Part shown: one piece after another, positions 5,616 to 7,563 of the stretch
How positions within the stretch are numbered: position 1 is the first letter of the stretch
Layout: each line of letters opens with the position of its first letter
Assembly: GCA_910577215.1 (NCBI GenBank)
Contig: CAJTMQ010000070.1
Coordinates: 1 to 7,563, forward strand
Length of the DNA stretch: 7,563 bases
Reading direction: 5' to 3'
Source: an uncultured Eubacterium sp.
GTDB taxonomy: Bacteria; Bacillota; Clostridia; Oscillospirales; Acutalibacteraceae
Notes under the pieces: generated by a model
What the model was told of the DNA's origin: nothing
What the model saw: the letters and a program-made list of their open reading frames with translations, nothing else
Databases searched by the model: none
Position numbers and translations under genes: made by a program

Positions 5616-6476
5616 CTATATTAATCTTTTGTTAAACAAAAATGCGGATTGCAGGCTTGGTTTTATGTTGCCAAGATGTGCAAAGGTATTTTTGCTTTCC
5701 TCATATTCCTTTCTTACCACAGATGTTTCATATTCCAAATTAAGCTTTGGATATTCTTCAACATCGTGTTGAAGAATTTTATCAAAATAATCTGTTTCTA
5801 TTTCTTTTCTGTGCAGCCTTGGCAGCATTTCCCACAACTCGTAACGCATTGCTGCCATTGTATTTTGCAAATAATCAATTGCCTGTTTTTTATCACTGCT
5901 GCTTTCTATGTAAATCGGCAAGCCGATTTTTGCATAGCATATTTCTTTTGTGTATTCCAGAATTATAGGCACAACAGGTGCATTGCATTCCTTTGCAATA
6001 TCAATAACACCCCAGTAAAGCGGCTGCATTATTTTATTAGGTGACCTGTTCCATGTGCCTTCGGGAAACATTAGAACGTTCGTTCGATGCTTCAGATGCT
6101 CAACCATTATTCTCTTTGCCTCTGCCTTGCTTGCTTTGCTTTTCCTATCCACCCAGATAACACCGTTCAGGCAGAAAGCAATTCTATCAATCGACTTGAG
6201 TGGCTGCTTGCCAAGCAGAACATAATGGTGCTTTGCAATTACTTCGCTGGCTACAGGTATATCGTGCGAATTCGTATGATTAACAACATATATGGCAGAA
6301 TCTATTGACTTTTTTAGATTTTCTTCATCAAGCAATTTCAAATCAAAATTTCTTGTTGATTTCATCATTGAAAGTAATGGCTTATGCAGAAATTTTCTTA
6401 AACGGATGGATGCATTCAAATTATTATGCATTTTTATACATCCTGCCGCACATTGATTTACACTATTGTTGGTCAT
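5616..6476 (-). CDS. PlsC-type lysophospholipid acyltransferase family protein, first copy
   Basis: Paralogue of the next gene, 286 residues, with all core acyltransferase motifs: HTNSHD (His67 and Asp72, HX4D), NGVIWVDRKSK (104-114), FPEGT (137-141) and APVVPI (166-171). No confident transmembrane helix is seen. Its end, FAHLGNIKPSLQSAFLFNKRLI, closely matches the other copy's C-terminus, so the two are probably an old tandem duplication. The annotated ATG at 6476 follows the upstream stop by 1 nt (TAA-A-ATG), with GGTGA inside the upstream gene as ribosome binding site. An internal ATG at 6431 (residue 16), with AGGA 9 nt upstream, is an alternative that would drop a Cys-containing leader not needed for the domain. 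Linkage to the acyl-activating enzyme suggests that it uses the product of that enzyme. Confidence 0.87.
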   Translation of the reverse strand: MTNNSVNQCAAGCIKMHNNLNASIRLRKFLHKPLLSMMKSTRNFDLKLLDEENLKKSIDSAIYVVNHTNSHDIPVASEVIAKHHYVLLGKQPLKSIDRIAFCLNGVIWVDRKSKASKAEAKRIMVEHLKHRTNVLMFPEGTWNRSPNKIMQPLYWGVIDIAKECNAPVVPIILEYTKEICYAKIGLPIYIESSSDKKQAIDYLQNTMAAMRYELWEMLPRLHRKEIETDYFDKILQHDVEEYPKLNLEYETSVVRKEYEESKNTFAHLGNIKPSLQSAFLFNKRLI

Positions 6477-6477
6477 T

Positions 6478-7563
6478 TTAATTCACCAACAAATCATCTA
6501 TATTGCCAGATAATCTTTTTCTGTCAACTTTTAGACCTACAGTTTCAGGTATATAGACTAAATTTTTAATTTCAGTATATTGGTGATATTTTGAATCAAT
6601 AAATTTTAAAACCTCTATATCATAATTTGCTTTCTTTTTATCATATGTCGTATAACAAATACGAATTTTTTTCTCACTATTTTTTGGTGAAACAACATAA
6701 CCATATTTTACATAAGGGCATTTATTTATTTCAATTTCCAAGCACATTGGTGAAAGTAATTCGCCGTTTATGTTTATAATATCTTTTTTTCTTCCAGCAA
6801 CAGTTAGTGCTCCTTTTTCATCAATAAATCCATAATCGCCCAAATCTATGCCATCATCTGTAAATACATATTCATAATCATTAAGATATCCTAGGGATGG
6901 ACTGATAGGATTATAATAAATGGTGCCCATCTCATTATATTTACATTCATCACCATTATCTTTTTTTATAACGCAATTATTTCCAAACAAAATCGGACCA
7001 GAGCTACCATGTATATTTATATCGTTAGTATTAGTTGAAAATGTTACACCTAATTCAGTCCCGCCTGAGCCAAGTATTACTTGACCTTTAAATCCTTGTT
7101 TTTCAAGTGCGTTTTGTATCATTTTTATGTATTTTTCAATGGAACCATCACCACCAACTGTTGCTAACTTAAAGTTACTGAAATCTGTTTTTTTAAATTC
7201 CGGCATATCAATAACGTGCAACCATGCAATAGGAGGCATTGTTAATCCTTGTATATTATGTTTTCTAATAAGTTTAAGTAAATTCGAAGAAGAAAATTTC
7301 GGAACAAGTACATTGCAGCATCCGTTGCATAATCCTATATGCATAGTAAATTCGCCATATGCTTTACCGCAATATGGCAAGCATTGAAGAAATCTTAAAC
7401 CACTTTCAAGACCAACATTTATTTGTTCATATTGAAATGCTCTTGCATTAAAGCAATCATCTGTTAATGCAACTGCTTTTGGTAATCCAGTTGTTCCAGA
7501 AGTATACTGAACAGAAGATAGTCTATTTTCTTTATATGCGTTTTTTTTATAATCTGTAGGTGG
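6478..7563 (-). CDS. AMP-binding (ANL superfamily) acyl-activating enzyme, 5' end outside the window
   Basis: The frame is open to the window edge, so 361 C-terminal residues are visible and the N-terminus is missing; a TTG at 7380 is internal, not the start. The enzyme adenylates a carboxylic acid with ATP and passes it to CoA, an acyl-carrier protein or a nucleophile. The phosphate-binding loop YTSGTTGLPK is at 7506-7477. GSGGTELG (about 7070-7048) matches the YGxTE motif, GDYGFIDEKG the A7 region, and GRKKDIININGE (6795-6760) the A8 hinge. The catalytic Lys of motif A10 is in GLKVDRKRL (Lys at 6531-6529), where Leu replaces the common Gly before Lys. The gene is clearly more AT-rich than the GH3 gene. 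It is followed after 1 nt by the first acyltransferase. A fatty acyl-ACP/CoA synthetase is the likeliest reading from context; an amino-acid-activating or other ANL enzyme cannot be excluded. Confidence 0.9.
   Translation of the reverse strand, partial: PPTDYKKNAYKENRLSSVQYTSGTTGLPKAVALTDDCFNARAFQYEQINVGLESGLRFLQCLPYCGKAYGEFTMHIGLCNGCCNVLVPKFSSSNLLKLIRKHNIQGLTMPPIAWLHVIDMPEFKKTDFSNFKLATVGGDGSIEKYIKMIQNALEKQGFKGQVILGSGGTELGVTFSTNTNDINIHGSSGPILFGNNCVIKKDNGDECKYNEMGTIYYNPISPSLGYLNDYEYVFTDDGIDLGDYGFIDEKGALTVAGRKKDIININGELLSPMCLEIEINKCPYVKYGYVVSPKNSEKKIRICYTTYDKKKANYDIEVLKFIDSKYHQYTEIKNLVYIPETVGLKVDRKRLSGNIDDLLVN

Noticed and set aside
5173..6308. Plus-strand frames of 73-199 codons opposite the two acyltransferases
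   Set aside because: They are antisense to genes with clear acyltransferase motifs, lack ribosome binding sites and are Phe/Cys/Leu-rich from reversed codons.
6478..7380. TTG at 7380 as the start of the AMP-binding gene
   Set aside because: The frame stays open upstream to the window edge and encodes the essential YTSGTTGLPK loop there, so the gene is simply cut by the window.
1..7563. CRISPR array, insertion sequence, tRNA, rRNA, phage or toxin-antitoxin genes
   Set aside because: No spaced direct repeats, transposase, integrase, cloverleaf or recognisable toxin/antitoxin sequence was seen on either strand.

Overview
The window looks like chromosomal DNA of a low-to-moderate GC, Gram-positive anaerobe of the class Clostridia, probably a gut or rumen commensal near Ruminococcaceae/Oscillospirales. 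The evidence is a cytoplasmic GH3 beta-glucosidase with the C-terminal extension common in that group, a YxeA-family protein, a tiny Gly/Cys-rich single-helix protein of a type common in Clostridia, Shine-Dalgarno sites of the AGGAGG/GGTGAT type, and T-rich intrinsic terminators after most genes. The taxonomic call is inference, because no rRNA or other phylogenetic marker is present.

Layout from left to right. (1) 7-2478 (+): GH3 beta-glucosidase, closed by a strong terminator. (2) 2537-2778: a regulatory stretch with an extended -10 element, a perfect palindrome just downstream of it, repeated half-sites, an orphan Shine-Dalgarno sequence and a second hairpin. It leads into a YxeA-family secreted or anchored small protein at 2779-3117 (+). 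(3) A 17-bp bidirectional terminator at 3141-3188 separates that gene from a convergent, unrecognised 164-residue protein at 3199-3693 (-). (4) The 164-residue gene is divergent from a FabG-like short-chain dehydrogenase at 3771-4442 (+), and the two promoters overlap. (5) A 43-residue protein at 4546-4677 (+) has Gly/Cys-rich ends flanking one hydrophobic helix. (6) 4731-7563 (-): a tight three-gene operon running off the right edge, with an AMP-binding (acyl-activating) enzyme first, then two paralogous PlsC-type acyltransferases. The genes are 1 and 9 nt apart.

The most coherent functional unit is the minus-strand operon. An acyl-adenylating enzyme coupled to two HX4D acyltransferases resembles a split version of Aas, the fused acyltransferase/acyl-ACP synthetase, and suggests activation of a free fatty acid and its transfer to a lysophospholipid or other acceptor. 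The ligase gene is visibly more AT-rich than the glucosidase gene. The other genes are short, independent transcription units. I see no rRNA, tRNA, CRISPR array, insertion sequence or phage gene. I see no clear new defence or mobile system either; the items most worth a second look are the acyl-transfer operon, the Cys-rich mini-protein and the palindromic regulatory region at 2565-2740.
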